Origin: CAYOBW01 sp964402115 | GTDB lineage: Bacteria; Verrucomicrobiota; Kiritimatiellia; UBA8416; CAYOBW01 | Length of the DNA stretch: 7,420 bases | Assembly (NCBI GenBank): GCA_964402115.1 | Contig: CAYOBW010000336.1 | Coordinates: 1 to 7,420 of the forward strand | Direction of reading: 5' to 3' | Part shown: in pieces, positions 6,410 through 7,420 of the stretch | How the letters are laid out: each line of letters starts with the position of its first letter | How positions within the stretch are numbered: position 1 is the first letter of the stretch | Position numbers and translations under genes: made by a program | The notes under the pieces: generated by a model | Database searches by the model: none | Told to the model about the DNA's origin: nothing | Seen by the model: only the letters and a program-made list of their open reading frames with translations

Positions 6410-7333
6410 TTACGCGACCAGGTGTGCCAGGTACTCGATCCAGCGGTCCATGCCCTGGCCGGTTTTGGCGCTCAGCTCGAAAAGGTAGATGCCCGGATGC
6501 ACGCGCCGCAGGTTGTTGCGGCACACGTCCGCCTGCCACTCGACGTGCGGGGCCAGGTCCAGCTTGGTCAGCACCGCCACCGGGGCAAGCGCGAACAGCG
6601 TGGGGTACTTGACCGGCTTGTCCTCGCCCTCCGCCGTGGAGAGCAGCGCGACCTTGAACGACTCGCCCAGGTCGAAGGCGGCGGGGCAGACGAGGTTGCC
6701 GATGTTCTCGATGAAGAGCAGCCGGGCGCCCTCGGCGGCTACTTCGGGCAGCAGCGCGCCGACCTGCCCCGCGTCGAGGTGGCAGCTGTTGAACGTCTCG
6801 ATCTGCCGCACGGGCGCGCCCTTGCCCTGCAGGCGGCGGGCGTCGTTGTCCGTGCGCTGGTCGCCGGTGATGACGGCGCAGGGAATCCGCCCCCGCAGCC
6901 GCTCCAGCGTACGCTCGAGGAGGAGGGTCTTCCCGGTCCCCGGCGCCGAGATCAGGTTGAGGGCCACGATGCCGCGCTCGGCGAGCCAGGCCCGGTTGAG
7001 GGCTGCCGCCGCATCGTTGCGAGCCAGCAGCCGCTCCTCGACCGAGACCGTCCGCGTCACGGCGGGCGGGTGGGGGTGCTCGTGATCATGCCCGTGGTCA
7101 TGCCCGTGGTCATGCCCGTGGTCGTGCCCGTGATCATGCGCGTGGTCGAGTTCCTGCGCGTGGTCATGCCCCGCCGCCTGCCCGTGACTGTGGTCATGCG
7201 GATGGCTGTGCGCATGGGGGTGGGGATGGTCGTGCTCGTGGGGGTGACTGTGCGCGTGGTCATGGTCATGCGGGTGCCCGTGGGAGGTCGCCAACCGAGC
7301 CGTCGCCTTCTCACAACCGCAGTCTTTGCACAT
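6410..7333 (-). CDS. hypB: Hydrogenase nickel incorporation GTPase HypB with long His-rich segment
   Basis: 307 residues. The N-terminus MCKDCGC carries the CxxCxC nickel site (C2, C5, C7). Residues 18-88 hold 32 histidines in 71 positions, with a histidine at every second residue from 18 to 50 and 64 to 88. The GTPase domain follows: P-loop SAPGTGKT (129-136), GDQRTDNDARRLQGKG (157-172), CHLDA (184-188; C184 and H185 form the second metal site with C216), FIENIGNLVCPAAFDLGE (207-224), G4 TKLD (256-259, where NKxD is commoner) and SAKTGQG (288-294). HypB uses GTP hydrolysis to deliver nickel to [NiFe]-hydrogenase precursors in the cytosol; His-rich versions also store nickel. The start at 7333 is fixed by AAGGAGG and by the family N-terminus; an upstream in-frame ATG at 7405 would add 24 atypical residues. 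It is first in a unit with an SNF2 ATPase and an MFS permease. No hydrogenase gene is in view. Confidence 0.95.
   Translation of the reverse strand: MCKDCGCEKATARLATSHGHPHDHDHAHSHPHEHDHPHPHAHSHPHDHSHGQAAGHDHAQELDHAHDHGHDHGHDHGHDHGHDHEHPHPPAVTRTVSVEERLLARNDAAAALNRAWLAERGIVALNLISAPGTGKTLLLERTLERLRGRIPCAVITGDQRTDNDARRLQGKGAPVRQIETFNSCHLDAGQVGALLPEVAAEGARLLFIENIGNLVCPAAFDLGESFKVALLSTAEGEDKPVKYPTLFALAPVAVLTKLDLAPHVEWQADVCRNNLRRVHPGIYLFELSAKTGQGMDRWIEYLAHLVA
7081..7140 (-). repeat. 12-bp tandem repeat inside hypB (His-rich segment)
   Basis: Five consecutive 12-bp units (7081, 7093, 7105, 7117, 7129), the second and third identical (CGTGGTCATGCC on the plus strand) and the others differing by one to two bases. 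Each unit encodes four residues of the alternating His-Asp-His-Gly pattern. Because the unit is a multiple of three, gain or loss of copies would change the number of histidines without breaking the frame. Confidence 0.9.
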
Positions 7334-7339
7334 GTCCAG

Positions 7340-7346
7340 CCTCCTT
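7340..7346 (-). promoter_or_regulatory. Strong ribosome binding site of hypB
   Basis: On the minus strand this reads AAGGAGG, a near-perfect Shine-Dalgarno, six bases before the ATG at 7333. It decides the start in favour of MCKDCGC. Confidence 0.9.
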
Positions 7347-7383
7347 GTCGCGAACCGCCCGAGCATGAAAAAAGCAGGGGTGG

Positions 7384-7413
7384 AGCATACCGGAAACGCC
7401 GGCACACTGTCAA
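7384..7413 (-). promoter_or_regulatory. Predicted sigma-70-type promoter of the hypB-SNF2-MFS unit
   Basis: On the minus strand: a perfect -35 TTGACA (7408-7413), an 18-bp spacer, and -10 TATGCT (7384-7389, four of six). Transcription would begin near 7377, leaving a leader of about 45 bases that contains a short T run and the hypB ribosome site. It suggests hypB is the first gene of its transcript. The window ends seven bases beyond the -35, so upstream operators cannot be judged. Confidence 0.6.
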
Positions 7414-7420
7414 TGTGGGC

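Overview
The window is GC-rich and bacterial, with long codon-biased genes and little intergenic space. The GDP-mannose 3,5-epimerase-like protein, the Cys-containing AraC sensor domain and the large SWIM-SNF2 protein suggest a PVC-group bacterium (Kiritimatiellota, Lentisphaerota or Planctomycetota-like). This placement rests on remembered family resemblance, not on a marker gene, and is tentative.

Layout. (1) 1-495, minus strand: the N-terminal 165 residues of an SDR-type nucleotide-sugar epimerase resembling GDP-mannose 3,5-epimerase, cut off by the window edge. (2) 496-648: a divergent control region with a probable minus-strand promoter and a direct repeat whose copies are 21 bp apart. 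(3) 649-1554, plus strand: an AraC-family regulator. (4) 1546-1720: a heptanucleotide tandem array that inverts in the middle; both convergent genes end inside it. (5) 1708-7333, minus strand: a three-gene unit read hypB (6410-7333), SNF2-family ATPase (3186-6386), MFS transporter (1708-3162), with two 23-bp gaps. A sigma-70-like promoter and a strong Shine-Dalgarno precede hypB. No gap in the window exceeds 300 bases.

How the genes relate. The AraC protein and the epimerase form a divergent regulator/target pair, and the 21-bp-spaced repeat next to the epimerase -35 has AraC-type geometry. HypB is the GTPase that handles nickel for [NiFe]-hydrogenase maturation, and this copy carries a very His-rich N-terminal segment. 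No hydrogenase structural gene or other hyp gene is visible, and its pairing with a SNF2 ATPase and an MFS permease has no evident common pathway.

The most unusual structure is the inverted heptad array. Its sequence closes all three reading frames for each gene that enters it, is nearly palindromic over about 120 bp, and supplies the last codons and the stop of both flanking genes. I found no convincing new defence or enzymatic system.
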